Positions 45,451 to 53,827 of a stretch of DNA of 64,000 nucleotides are shown here, piece after piece. Below the pieces are notes generated by a model, which was given only the letters and a program-made list of their open reading frames with translations, searched no databases and had not been told where the DNA came from. The DNA lies in assembly GCF_003934165.1 (NCBI RefSeq), contig NZ_RKST01000014.1, forward strand, positions 62,001-126,000, in the 5' to 3' direction. How positions within the stretch are numbered: the stretch's first letter is position 1; every line of letters starts with the position of its first letter. The DNA is from Borborobacter arsenicus. GTDB lineage: Bacteria; Pseudomonadota; Alphaproteobacteria; Rhizobiales; Rhizobiaceae. The translations under genes were made by a program, and so were the position numbers.

Positions 45451-46548
45451 TCATGCCGTGATCTCTGCCGACGTGATCGTGTATTTGAAGCCGTCGGCAT
45501 CGAGGCAGTCGAGCAAGGCGCCAGCGATCTCGGCCTGCGGGTACATCAGGAAGGCCACCTTGTGATCCGACCCCGGCAGGACGAGATCATGGGCGGTGTT
45601 GTAGGCCAGCCAGTTGCCTTCCCACGAGCCGAACAGCTTTTCCCGGACAGCGGTGACCAGCGGCGAATCGATCGCGTTGTCGCGGGGCGGCTCTTCCAGC
45701 ATCACCTTGCGGACATCGGCCGGATCGGCCGCCACCCAACCGTGATCGGATAGATAGACTTCCGCGCGGCAATGCTGCGACTTGGTGATGGTTTCGGAGC
45801 CTGCACCGAGGCTCTTGTAGCCGAACTTCGAGGGCGCGACCCTTATGCCGTAGACATCGCGCGCCGGCAGGCCTGCGGCCCTGGCGAGCGCGACATAAAG
45901 CGCATTCAGGTCGGCACATTTACCGCCGAGATTGCCTGAAAGCAGCAGGCTGGCGACATCTCCGGTTCCGCAGCCGAGAGTCTCGGCCTTGCGATAGGTG
46001 TTTTCCACGACCCACTCATAGATCGCCCTGGCCTTGTCGGCATCGCCGGACAGGCTGGCCGTGATCTCATCGGCGGTCTGCTTCACCAGGCCATCGGTTG
46101 GCATCAGTTCGGTTGCTTCAAGATAGATCTGGCGCTCTGCGTCGCTCAAGGGTGCGGCCTTGCCGGACGCGTTCAATGTGGCGGCGCGGTCGCGCGTCTT
46201 GAAGCGGCTTTCGACCTCGATTGTCGACGGCTGATCGCCGGCAAAGCGGGCATGAAGCAGCTTCGCACCATATTTAGGGTCCGTCACGATTTCGGCCGCA
46301 GCTTCATTGCCGGTCCATTTATCGCCTACCGGCAATATCCATCCGCCGTCCTCGAGCGCGGGCAGCGGCACCCATGCCTGCACGGCTCCATCCGCCTTCG
46401 GAATTTCGAGGCGTGTGGTGATGCGGAAGCTGCGCCACTCGCCGGGCTGGGGATCGAATCGCGCAGTCGCGCCTGCGATGCCGGGCAGTATCAGCGCTGC
46501 TGTCGAACAGGCGGTCGCGCCGGCCAGGAAATCACGTCGGTTTATCAT
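45451..46548 (-). CDS. Transglutaminase-like domain protein with Tat signal
   Basis: 365 residues from ATG 46548 (an ATG two codons earlier is also possible). Begins INRRDFLAGATACSTAALIL, a Tat-type signal. The transglutaminase-like core has Cys in GGKCADLNALYVALARAAGLPAR, His in SQHCRAEVYLSDHGW and Asp in VAADPADVRK, so the triad is intact and cysteine-protease-like activity is possible. Its start overlaps the end of the thioredoxin-like gene by 17 bp, implying cotranscription. Periplasmic; substrate unknown. Confidence 0.85.
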   Translation of the reverse strand: MINRRDFLAGATACSTAALILPGIAGATARFDPQPGEWRSFRITTRLEIPKADGAVQAWVPLPALEDGGWILPVGDKWTGNEAAAEIVTDPKYGAKLLHARFAGDQPSTIEVESRFKTRDRAATLNASGKAAPLSDAERQIYLEATELMPTDGLVKQTADEITASLSGDADKARAIYEWVVENTYRKAETLGCGTGDVASLLLSGNLGGKCADLNALYVALARAAGLPARDVYGIRVAPSKFGYKSLGAGSETITKSQHCRAEVYLSDHGWVAADPADVRKVMLEEPPRDNAIDSPLVTAVREKLFGSWEGNWLAYNTAHDLVLPGSDHKVAFLMYPQAEIAGALLDCLDADGFKYTITSAEITA

Positions 46549-47113
46549 TTTCATCTGCCTCCCTCTTATCCACGTCTCGCCGATCGTCCCTCGGCAGGGT
46601 TTTGATCAACTCATCCAGTGCGGAGTTGACCGAGGGATCATCCCAATCGACGTCACGCTCCACGAACAGGACGGGCACAAGGTTGGAATCCAATATGAAG
46701 CTGCTCGGCAGCGCCTTGACCTGCCAGGCTTTGATGACGGCGCGGTCGCGATCGAGCAGCACCGGGAAACTGGCCGGATTGCGCTTGAAGAAGTTGCGCA
46801 CGCGCGCGTCCACCTCGCCGACATCAATGGCGAGGATGCTCAGCTCATCGCCTTGCCGGCGCACTGCCAATCGTTCGAGTGACGCCATTTCCTCCACGCA
46901 TGGCTCGCACCATGTGGCGAAGAAATGGACGAGCACCGCGCGCCCCTTGTGGTCGTCAAGGGAAACCCGGCCGTGATAGAGGCTTTCGAGATGCAGGGGC
47001 GGCTTGGGTTCGCCCGTCCAGCGGGCAAGCTCGGCGGAAAAAGCCGCCGTGGCGCCTGAAACCAGCAGGAGAGCCGCAGCCATGGGTTTGAGCCAATGCC
47101 GACAGACAACCAT
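46532..47113 (-). CDS. TlpA-like periplasmic thioredoxin
   Basis: 193 residues if started at ATG 47113, giving a normal signal peptide (MAAALLLVSGATAAFSA); a GTG at 47191 with AAGG upstream is an alternative. Thioredoxin fold with active site FFATWCEPCVEEMASLE and cis-Pro region KALPSSFIL. Probably reduces disulphides in the periplasm; coupled to the transglutaminase-like gene, whose catalytic Cys could be its target. Confidence 0.87.
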   Translation of the reverse strand: MVVCRHWLKPMAAALLLVSGATAAFSAELARWTGEPKPPLHLESLYHGRVSLDDHKGRAVLVHFFATWCEPCVEEMASLERLAVRRQGDELSILAIDVGEVDARVRNFFKRNPASFPVLLDRDRAVIKAWQVKALPSSFILDSNLVPVLFVERDVDWDDPSVNSALDELIKTLPRDDRRDVDKREADENDKPT

Positions 47114-47217
47114 CCATCGCGAATGGTGATCGCGGGCTGAGTCGGATGGAAGAGAAGCACCCCGAGCCTCGGGGCCCGTGTCGAAGGCCACGCCTTACCT
47201 TCATGTCGATGTGGGGC

Positions 47218-47249
47218 ATTGTCAATGCCATGCAGCGGGCATTGACAAT
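47218..47249. promoter_or_regulatory. Perfect 12-bp inverted repeat at transporter promoter
   Basis: ATTGTCAATGCC (47218-47229) and GGCATTGACAAT (47238-47249) with an 8-bp spacer. The right arm contains TTGACA (47242-47247), a good -35, with TACACT or CTCTAA following. It may be an activator or second-regulator site, or a transcript hairpin for the divergent thioredoxin-like gene. Confidence 0.55.
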
Positions 47250-47275
47250 CGGGGGCCAGCGGTACACTCTAAAAT

Positions 47276-47299
47276 CGAAAAAGATTTCGCTTAGCGAAT
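47276..47299. promoter_or_regulatory. Candidate IclR operator A
   Basis: CGAAA-AAGA-TTTCG-CTTAG-CGAAT. Same three-half-site architecture as the sites at 53139 and 57302. Lies between the -35 TTGACA and the GGGAGG ribosome site of the substrate-binding protein gene, suggesting repression of the transporter operon. Confidence 0.65.
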
Positions 47300-47315
47300 T
47301 TTTGGGAGGAAGACG

Positions 47316-48584
47316 GTGATTACGAGACGAAATTTCAACAGGCTGGCGGCTGCCGCAGCTTCCGGCCTGGCCATGCCGGCCGTGCTGACCGGCCGCGCCT
47401 TCGGCCAGGACAAGCCGATCCGGTTCGGGGCGAGCATTTCCCTGACGGGCGCGCTGGCAGGCACCAAGAACGGCCAGATCGGCTATGAACTCTGGCGCGA
47501 CGACGTCAACGCGGCCGGCGGTCTGCTTGGCAGACCCGTCGAACTGGTCCTGCTCGATGACCAAAGTACAGCTTCAAATATACCTGCAATCTATTCTGCG
47601 CTTGTCGATGTCGAGAAGTGCGATGTTCTGTTCGGACCTTACGGCGCCAGCCTCACGGCACCGGTAATGCCCTTCATCAAGCAGCGTGACTTGTTCATGA
47701 TCGGCATGTTTCCGCTCGCCGGCAATGACCAGGCAAAGCACGACAAATTCTTCCACAGCGCGGCCTGGGGCCCCAATTCGGGAACCGATTGGGCGCGCGG
47801 ATTCTTCGATCTGGCAAAGTCGGTGGGGGTCAAAAAGCTGGCCATTCTGGCCAACGATCTCGAATTTTCCAAAAACGCCGCCGTGGGTGGAGCGAAGGTT
47901 GCCGAGGAATACGGCATGGAGATCGTCTTCAACCAGAGCTATCCGCCCAATACGTCGGATTTTTCCACGATCCTGCGCAATATCAGTGCGGCCAATCCTG
48001 ATGCGGTGTTCATCGGCTCCTATCCCGCCGACAGCACGGCCATCATCCACAGCGTTCGGGAGATCGGCGTTCCCGACAGCGTCAAGCTGTTCGGCGGCGC
48101 CATGATCGGCCCGCAATATGGTTCGCTGCTGAGTTCGCTTGGCCCGGAACTGAACGGGCTGGTGAACTGCCATCTGTTTTCGCCCGAGCCCACCATGCAG
48201 TCCGCCGAGATCAAGAGCTTCTTCGATCGCTACGTTCCACGGGCGGAGAAGGAGGGCGTCGATCCGCTCGGCTTCTACATTCCGCCCTTCTACTATGTCG
48301 CGGGCCAACTGGCCGCCGCTGCTATCACAGGCGCCGGCTCGCTCGACCAGGCCGCCATGGCTCAATGGCTTCACGCCAACAAGGTGGACACCATCGTCGG
48401 CCCGGCGACCTTCAACGAGATCGGCGACTGGACGACGCGCAGGGTTCTGATGGTCCAGATCCAGAATGTGGAGGGCAACGACCTGGCCCAGTTCCGCGAG
48501 GCCGGTCGCCAGGTCATTATCGACCCGCCCGAGCTCAAGTCGGGTGACCTCATCCATCCCTACAACAAGGCACGTGCCGGCTAG
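47316..48584 (+). CDS. ABC transporter substrate-binding protein (LivK/Peripla_BP_6 type)
   Basis: 422 residues from GTG 47316 after GGGAGG. Tat-like signal (ITRRNFNRLAAAAASGLAM). Binding-protein fold with FGASISLTGALAGTKNGQIGYELWRDDVNAAGGLLGRPVELVLLDD-type landmarks. The family carries branched-chain amino acids, urea, amides and aromatic acids. First gene of the five-gene HAAT transporter operon, under operator A. The regulon context suggests an aromatic or amide substrate rather than leucine. Confidence 0.9.
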   Translation: MITRRNFNRLAAAAASGLAMPAVLTGRAFGQDKPIRFGASISLTGALAGTKNGQIGYELWRDDVNAAGGLLGRPVELVLLDDQSTASNIPAIYSALVDVEKCDVLFGPYGASLTAPVMPFIKQRDLFMIGMFPLAGNDQAKHDKFFHSAAWGPNSGTDWARGFFDLAKSVGVKKLAILANDLEFSKNAAVGGAKVAEEYGMEIVFNQSYPPNTSDFSTILRNISAANPDAVFIGSYPADSTAIIHSVREIGVPDSVKLFGGAMIGPQYGSLLSSLGPELNGLVNCHLFSPEPTMQSAEIKSFFDRYVPRAEKEGVDPLGFYIPPFYYVAGQLAAAAITGAGSLDQAAMAQWLHANKVDTIVGPATFNEIGDWTTRRVLMVQIQNVEGNDLAQFREAGRQVIIDPPELKSGDLIHPYNKARAG

Positions 48585-48591
48585 GCAGCTA

Positions 48592-48641
48592 GAGCATCGG
48601 ACCGAAAAGTGGAATCCGGTTTTCGGAATATTCCGATGCTC
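48592..48641. repeat. Rhizobiales palindromic repeat, first hairpin
   Basis: GAGCATCGG (48592-48600) pairs with CCGATGCTC (48633-48641); the interior contains CCGAAAAGTGGAATCCGG, the core of the common Rhizobiales intergenic repeat. Located between the binding-protein and permease genes, where a hairpin can lower distal expression. Confidence 0.75.
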
Positions 48642-48651
48642 AATCAAAGTG

Positions 48652-48695
48652 TTAGAGCGTCCTTTGTGCGTCTGATTAGACGCACGGCGCTCTAA
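48652..48695. repeat. Rhizobiales palindromic repeat, second hairpin
   Basis: Outer arms TTAGAGCG and CGCTCTAA flank an inner perfect stem GTGCGTCT-GATT-AGACGCAC (48666-48685). Companion of the preceding repeat; together they fill most of the 165-bp gap in the transporter operon. Confidence 0.75.
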
Positions 48696-48749
48696 GCAGC
48701 GCAGTAGGACGAGGCCGGCCGCGCAGCGGCCGGCCCTGGATGAGGGTGT

Positions 48750-49628
48750 ATGACACAGTTTGATCTATTCATGAACGTGGTCGCCACGGGCGTGCTTCTT
48801 GGCAGCGTCTATGCTGCGGTGGCGCTGGGCCTGGCGATCACCTTCGGAATTCTGCATATCCCGAATATCGCCCATCCGGCTCTCGTGATCATGGGCGGCT
48901 ATTTCGTCGTCCATGCCAATCGGTTCGGCGTCGATCCGTTGATCGCGGCCCTGGTCGGCCTTGTTCCGTTCTACCTGCTGGGGATGCTGCTTTATTCCTT
49001 CTATGCCAATACGTTCGAAAGGCGGGGGCGCGCTGACGTATTGCAAAGCCTGACGCTTTTCTTCGGCCTGTCGCTGGTCATCGAAATCATCCTTGTGCTG
49101 GCCTATGGGTCGGAGCTCAAATCCCTCACCGCGCCCTATATAGGCAGCAGCCTGAGATTCGGCCCGCTCACCATTCCCTCACGACTGCTCGTGCCGGCTA
49201 TCCTCGGGCCAGCCACGGTGGGCGCGCTCTGGCTCTACTTCAGATACACCAATTCCGGCACCGCTATCCGCGCGGTCGCCCATGACGAGCGCGCGCTGTC
49301 GATTGCCGGGCTCGACCCTGCCGCGATCAAGCGCCAGGCCTTCGGGCTGGCCACGGCAACGGCCGTCATCGGCGGCGCCGCCCTTGCCATGATCGGGCCG
49401 ATCGATCCGTTCAGCGGGCGCTTCCAGATCGGGCGGGTCTTTGCCATCGTCGTGCTCGCCGGCATGGGCTCCATACCGGGCACGCTGGTGGTGGCCATCG
49501 GGCTCGGCATAGCCGAGACGTTGATCGCCTCATATCTCAATCCGGCCTGGTCGCCCGGCGTGGCCTTCGCCATGCTGCTCGGTGCGCTCGCGCTGCGCCC
49601 GCAAGGGCTGTTCGGAACTGTGCGATGA
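48750..49628 (+). CDS. ABC transporter permease (LivH type)
   Basis: 292 residues, about eight membrane helices. LivH-like features: GSVYAAVALGLAITFGILHIPNIAHPA near the start (shown as family landmark), the IRAVAHDERALSIAGLD cytoplasmic loop and VVLAGMGSIPGTLVVA. Inner-membrane half of the HAAT transporter with the gene it overlaps by 4 bp. Confidence 0.92.
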   Translation: MTQFDLFMNVVATGVLLGSVYAAVALGLAITFGILHIPNIAHPALVIMGGYFVVHANRFGVDPLIAALVGLVPFYLLGMLLYSFYANTFERRGRADVLQSLTLFFGLSLVIEIILVLAYGSELKSLTAPYIGSSLRFGPLTIPSRLLVPAILGPATVGALWLYFRYTNSGTAIRAVAHDERALSIAGLDPAAIKRQAFGLATATAVIGGAALAMIGPIDPFSGRFQIGRVFAIVVLAGMGSIPGTLVVAIGLGIAETLIASYLNPAWSPGVAFAMLLGALALRPQGLFGTVR

Positions 49629-50575
49629 CGCGTGGCGGTTGGACTTTCGGCTTGGCCATGCTGGTCATCGTGCTGGCGGGGTTCCTTGCGCCCCATGTGC
49701 TCAAGAATCCGTTCTATTTCTTTGCCGGCTATGTCATCCTGCAATATGTCGTCATTGCCACCGGCTGGAACATCCTTGGCGGATATGCCGGTTACATCAA
49801 TTTCGGCGCGGCGGGTTTCTTTGGAGCAGGAGCCTATGCTTCCGCCTTCCTGTTCAACGCTTTCGGCATTCCCTTGTGGGGCAGCCTCATTGCGGCCTGC
49901 GTGATCGGCGCCGGGCTTGGCCTTTTGATGGGCTATCTCACGCTGCGCATCCAGGGGGTCTATTTCGCCATTGCCACACTGGGGCTGGTCATCATCCTGG
50001 AGACGATCATCCACAATATCCCCGCCCTTGGCGGCGCGCGTGGAATGGTGGTGTACGGGCCGCCGCCGCCCGGCTGGGCCGCCGGGCCTCCGCAATACAT
50101 GTTCGTCCTGATGCTGTTGATTGCGGTCGCCAGCGTGTCGCTGGCGCGCTGGATGCAATTGTCCTGGGTGGGGCGCGGCCTGCGCGCAGTCCGCGCCAGC
50201 GAAGACGCGGCGGAATGCTCAGGCGTTCCGACATTGCGGCTCAAGCTGCTCGCCTGCGCCGTCAGCGGTGCCGTCCTGGCTGCGGCCGGCGCGCCCTATC
50301 CATTCTATACATCCTTTGTGGAGCCGGTGACTGCCTTCAGCCTGATCATCGGCCTCAACGCCATCGCCATGCCGCTGATCGGCGGCACGCGCAGTTGGCA
50401 GGGCCCGGTCATCGGCGCCCTGCTACTGGCCACCACGCAGCAGATCGCGACGATCACCATCTCCTCCGAACTCAACATCCTCTTTGTCGGCGTCGTGCTT
50501 ATCGCCTTTGTCGCGCTGGCCCCGAACGGTTTGATCGGGCTTGTCCGCCGGAAGGGCACGGAGGCGCGCCTATGA
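49625..50575 (+). CDS. ABC transporter permease (LivM type)
   Basis: 316 residues, about nine membrane helices. Motifs include GYAGYINFGAAGFFGAGAYA, the loop LRAVRASEDAAECSGV and NAIAMPLIGGTRSWQGPVIG. ATG overlaps the LivH-type stop and its own stop overlaps the ATPase start, so the operon is tightly coupled. Confidence 0.92.
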   Translation: MTRGGWTFGLAMLVIVLAGFLAPHVLKNPFYFFAGYVILQYVVIATGWNILGGYAGYINFGAAGFFGAGAYASAFLFNAFGIPLWGSLIAACVIGAGLGLLMGYLTLRIQGVYFAIATLGLVIILETIIHNIPALGGARGMVVYGPPPPGWAAGPPQYMFVLMLLIAVASVSLARWMQLSWVGRGLRAVRASEDAAECSGVPTLRLKLLACAVSGAVLAAAGAPYPFYTSFVEPVTAFSLIIGLNAIAMPLIGGTRSWQGPVIGALLLATTQQIATITISSELNILFVGVVLIAFVALAPNGLIGLVRRKGTEARL

Positions 50576-51297
50576 GCCGGCCTGCCCTGTCGATGTCCGG
50601 TGTCGAAAAGTCCTTCGGGCCGTTTCGGGCGCTCGGACCGGTCGATCTCGACCTGATGGCAAATGAAAGGCTTGGCATCATCGGCCCCAACGGTGCCGGC
50701 AAGACTACCCTGATCAACTGCATTACCGGCGTGCTGAGGCCGGATAGCGGTTCGGTCCGGTTCGAAGGAGCCGATATCACCGCGCTTCCCAGCTTCAGGC
50801 GCGCTCGCCTCGGCATATCCCGCACCTTCCAGATTCCGCATCCCTTCAGGGGAATGTCGGTGGTGGAGAACCTGCTGGTTCCGCTGGACTATATCCATGG
50901 TGTCGAGGACAGGCACCGGCGCGCAGCCGAGGTACTGGAGAGGGTGGGGCTGTCGGCGCGTGCCGCCTACCCTTCCGAGGACCTTTCCCAACTTGAACTT
51001 CGCAAGCTCGAATTGGCCAGAGCGCTCGTCGGCAATCCGAAAGTGCTGATTGCCGACGAGGCGATGGCCGGGCTTTCGGAAGCCGAGATCGATGAGGTCC
51101 TGGCCATATTGTACAGCCTCAACGAGCAGGGCGTGGCGGTGATCATGATTGAGCACATCATGCATGCCGTCATGCGCTTCTCGCAACGTGTCGTGTGCTT
51201 TGAGACAGGGCAACTCATAGCTTCGGGCACGGCCGAGGAAGTGACCCGCAACCCGACGGTGCAGAAGGTGTATTTTGGTGAACAGGCTCATCATTGA
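50572..51297 (+). CDS. ABC transporter ATP-binding protein (LivG type)
   Basis: 241 residues from ATG 50572. Walker A GPNGAGKTT, signature DLSQLELRKLELARAL (a variant of the usual LSxGxQ), Walker B VLIADEAMAG and the His in IEHIMHAV. LivG-specific GISRTFQIPHPFRGMSVVEN is present. Pairs with the LivF-type ATPase that overlaps its end. Confidence 0.92.
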   Translation: MSRPALSMSGVEKSFGPFRALGPVDLDLMANERLGIIGPNGAGKTTLINCITGVLRPDSGSVRFEGADITALPSFRRARLGISRTFQIPHPFRGMSVVENLLVPLDYIHGVEDRHRRAAEVLERVGLSARAAYPSEDLSQLELRKLELARALVGNPKVLIADEAMAGLSEAEIDEVLAILYSLNEQGVAVIMIEHIMHAVMRFSQRVVCFETGQLIASGTAEEVTRNPTVQKVYFGEQAHH

Positions 51298-52009
51298 GAA
51301 TCTGAGCGCCGGCTATGGTGCGGTGTCTGTCTTCCATGACGTGTCGATCGAGGTCACGGAAGGCGAGTTTGTCGCCCTGCTCGGCACCAATGGAAACGGC
51401 AAGAGCACCTTGCTTAACTGCATCATGGGCTTCATCAAGCCCACGCGTGGCCGCATCATTCTCGAATGGGACGGCAAGGCGCTTGATCTGACCGCACTCC
51501 CGGCACATGAAATCGTCCGGCGGGGCCTTTCCATGGTTCCCGAAGGGCGACGGCTGGTTCCTAGCCTTTCGGTCGAGGACAATCTCAGGCTGGCGGGAAG
51601 CAATCCGGTCGTACGCGATCGGCTAAGCCAGAATCTCGAATATTGCTACCAGACCTTCCCGCTTCTGCGCGAGCGCAAGGCGCAATTGGCCGGCACGATG
51701 AGCGGTGGCCAGCAACAATTGCTGGCCATTGCCCGCTCGCTGATGGGAGTGCCCAAGATCATCGTGGTCGACGAACCATCCGTTGGCCTGGCGCCGATCG
51801 TCGTCAGCCAGGTCATCGAGGTGATCCGGACGTTGCAGAAGGACAACAACCTGACCATCCTGATGGCCGAGCAGAGCTTCCTGCAGGCGATCGACGTGGC
51901 GTCGCGAGCCTATGTCCTGGCTCACGGCCGCATTGCCCGCAATTTCGACAGAAGTTCCGGTGATATCGACCACGACGACATCCGCCGCGCACTGCTCGGT
52001 GCAGCCTGA
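51278..52009 (+). CDS. ABC transporter ATP-binding protein (LivF type)
   Basis: 243 residues from GTG 51278 (TTG one codon earlier possible). Walker A GTNGNGKST, signature MSGGQQQLLAIARSLM, Walker B IIVVDEPSVGLAP, H-loop replaced by Gln in LMAEQSFLQAI, as in other LivF proteins. Overlaps the LivG-type gene by 20 bp. Last gene of the transporter operon. Confidence 0.92.
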   Translation: MNRLIIENLSAGYGAVSVFHDVSIEVTEGEFVALLGTNGNGKSTLLNCIMGFIKPTRGRIILEWDGKALDLTALPAHEIVRRGLSMVPEGRRLVPSLSVEDNLRLAGSNPVVRDRLSQNLEYCYQTFPLLRERKAQLAGTMSGGQQQLLAIARSLMGVPKIIVVDEPSVGLAPIVVSQVIEVIRTLQKDNNLTILMAEQSFLQAIDVASRAYVLAHGRIARNFDRSSGDIDHDDIRRALLGAA

Positions 52010-52063
52010 TTTCCTCCGCTATCGCCGAAACCGGCTCAGCAAAGTTGAACGAAGCCCAAAAAC

Positions 52064-52078
52064 ATTCGCTACACGAAA
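52064..52078. promoter_or_regulatory. Candidate IclR operator D (partial site)
   Basis: ATTCG-CTACA-CGAAA matches the right two half-sites of operators A-C; the third half-site is degenerate (CCCAA at the expected N4 distance). Lies 85 bp before the iclR start, suggesting autoregulation. Confidence 0.5.
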
Positions 52079-52162
52079 TTCCATTCGACTAATGGCATCC
52101 GTGATATATTGACATATCGAGATGAGATTCGTTCAGACGGGCCAATCGGATAGCTGCAGAGA

Positions 52163-52963
52163 ATGAGCGACGAAAAAAACCCGGAATATGTCGAAGCGCT
52201 GGCGCGGGGCCTCGCTGTCATTGAAGCCTTCGATGAAGAGACGCCCGAGATGACGCTAACGGAACTGGCGCGCAAGGTCGACATGTCGCCGGCGACCGTC
52301 AGGCGCAACCTGCACACACTGGAGGCCTTGGGCTTTGTGTGTCGCAACCACAAGCATTTCCTGCTCGCCCCGCGAATCCTTACGCTGGGCTCGGCCTATC
52401 TCAAGGCGGTGCGCGTGGACGAGGCGATCATGCCGGAACTGCACCGCATTACCGAATTGTTCGGCGACGCGGCCAATGTGGCGGTACTGGACGGGGTCAA
52501 TGTGCTCTACATCGCGCATCTTTCCGAAACGCGGGCGGCGCGGCGCATGGCTAGCATCGGCGTCACCTATCCTGCCTATGCGACCTCTATGGGCAGGGTA
52601 TTGCTTGCCCATTTGGCGCCCGAAGAGGTCGACGATTATTTCAAGAAAGCCGAGTTGCGCAAACTGACCGACATGACCGTCACCGACGAGGAGGCCCTTC
52701 GCGCCATCCTGGCCGAGGTGCGGGTCAATGGCTATTCGATCACGATAGACCAACTCGATTACGGCATCACCGCTCTGGCGGTGCCGATCCGCGACGGTGT
52801 CGGCAAGGTGGTGGCCGCCGTCAACACATCCGGCTATTCGCCCCGCCTGAAGCCACAGGACCTGCTTGAGCAGCGACTTGCCGAAATGCGTATTGCCGCC
52901 GCACGCGTCTCCAATCTCCTGCTGCGCTATCCCGCCCTGCTGCATTCGCTCGGAACGCACTGA
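52163..52963 (+). CDS. IclR family transcriptional regulator
   Basis: 266 residues. N-terminal winged helix (MTLTELARKVDMSPATVRRNLHTLEALGF as landmark region, residues about 32-60) and the C-terminal IclR effector domain (MASIGVTYPAYATSMGRVLLA, YGITALAVPIRDG). Resembles PcaR/PcaU/PobR-type regulators of aromatic catabolism. Lies between the two operons carrying the shared operator and probably controls the whole island in response to an aromatic ligand. Confidence 0.93.
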   Translation: MSDEKNPEYVEALARGLAVIEAFDEETPEMTLTELARKVDMSPATVRRNLHTLEALGFVCRNHKHFLLAPRILTLGSAYLKAVRVDEAIMPELHRITELFGDAANVAVLDGVNVLYIAHLSETRAARRMASIGVTYPAYATSMGRVLLAHLAPEEVDDYFKKAELRKLTDMTVTDEEALRAILAEVRVNGYSITIDQLDYGITALAVPIRDGVGKVVAAVNTSGYSPRLKPQDLLEQRLAEMRIAAARVSNLLLRYPALLHSLGTH

Positions 52964-53021
52964 GCCGACTCAATTTCTTTCTTTGCTCGCAAGCCACGGA
53001 AAGGCCTGACGGTTCAAGGTC

Positions 53022-53040
53022 GGCGGCATTGCCGCCACCT
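53022..53040 (+). terminator. Possible weak terminator after iclR
   Basis: GGCGGC-ATT-GCCGCC (53022-53036) followed by ACCTTATTT. Short stem and a broken T-run, so termination is uncertain. Confidence 0.35.
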
Positions 53041-53107
53041 TATTTCGCATGCCGTCACGGCGTCTTGGACATCCATTATCTGGTTCACAAAATTCGCTTG
53101 CGCACGC

Positions 53108-53137
53108 TTGACAAGGGCTCACTCGTATCTTCATAAT
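53108..53137 (+). promoter_or_regulatory. Promoter of the enzyme operon
   Basis: TTGACA (53108-53113), 18-bp spacer, CATAAT (53132-53137): a near-consensus sigma-70 promoter. Operator B begins 2 bp downstream and covers the expected transcription start. Confidence 0.7.
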
Positions 53138-53138
53138 C

Positions 53139-53162
53139 CGAAAATAATTTCGTTAGGCGAAA
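53139..53162. promoter_or_regulatory. Candidate IclR operator B
   Basis: CGAAA-ATAA-TTTCG-TTAGG-CGAAA. Placed over the transcription start of a strong promoter, so bound regulator should block initiation. Best-formed of the sites together with C. Confidence 0.7.
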
Positions 53163-53225
53163 TTGATGAAACTGGCGAAACTACCGATGCAGATCGGTCG
53201 CGGCCAGTCAGGAGGGGATGGAGAA

Positions 53226-53804
53226 GTGGGGCCATTACGCGTTGCAGTGCTGGTCGGGAGCGCCAGGCAGGGTTCGTTGAACCGGAGCCTTGCGCTGGCG
53301 ATGATGCGCCTTGGCGATGACCGCCTCGCCTTCGATGTTCCGGCGCTCGACGAGTTGCCCCTGTTCAACCAGAGCGTTCTCGAGGCCGGTATGCCGCAGC
53401 CGGTCGCACGTTTGCAAAGCACAATCCAGGCGGCCGACGGCGTCCTGATCGTGACGCCGGAGCACAACCGCTCCATCACCGCTTTGCTGAAAAACGCACT
53501 GGACTGGCTGTCGCGACCGGCGGGCGCCAATTCCTGGACCGGCAAGCCGGTGGCGATTGCCGGTGCCTCGGCTGGCCGGCTGGGCACTGTAGCGGCGCAG
53601 CAGCATCTGCGCGCGATATTGGGCTATCTCGACATGCCGACCATGGGGCAACCGGAAGTCTATCTCCAGCTCACAGCCAGTTTGATCACGCCGGAAGGCG
53701 ACATCACTGACGAATCCACCAAGGCCTTCCTGCAGGGCTACATGCACAAGTTCCACCATTGGGTGCGGACCCACCGCAGGGTCGACGCGCCGGCGCTCGG
53801 TTAG
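53226..53804 (+). CDS. NADPH-dependent FMN reductase family protein
   Basis: 192 residues from GTG 53226, chosen because AGGAGGGG precedes it and because an ATG at 53166 would put the operator in the ribosome site. Flavodoxin-like fold with FMN-phosphate loop VGSARQGSLNRSLA and TPEHNRSITALLKNALDWLS. Reduces flavin or quinone with NAD(P)H. First gene of the enzyme operon; it may supply reduced flavin or keep the dioxygenase iron ferrous. Confidence 0.85.
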   Translation: MGPLRVAVLVGSARQGSLNRSLALAMMRLGDDRLAFDVPALDELPLFNQSVLEAGMPQPVARLQSTIQAADGVLIVTPEHNRSITALLKNALDWLSRPAGANSWTGKPVAIAGASAGRLGTVAAQQHLRAILGYLDMPTMGQPEVYLQLTASLITPEGDITDESTKAFLQGYMHKFHHWVRTHRRVDAPALG

Positions 53805-53827
53805 TTAAGCGAGATTGGGAAAACCTC

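Noticed and set aside
53166-53225. ATG at 53166 as the start of the FMN reductase
   Set aside because: It would place operator B in the ribosome site; GTG 53226 has AGGAGGGG upstream and begins the conserved flavodoxin-like fold.
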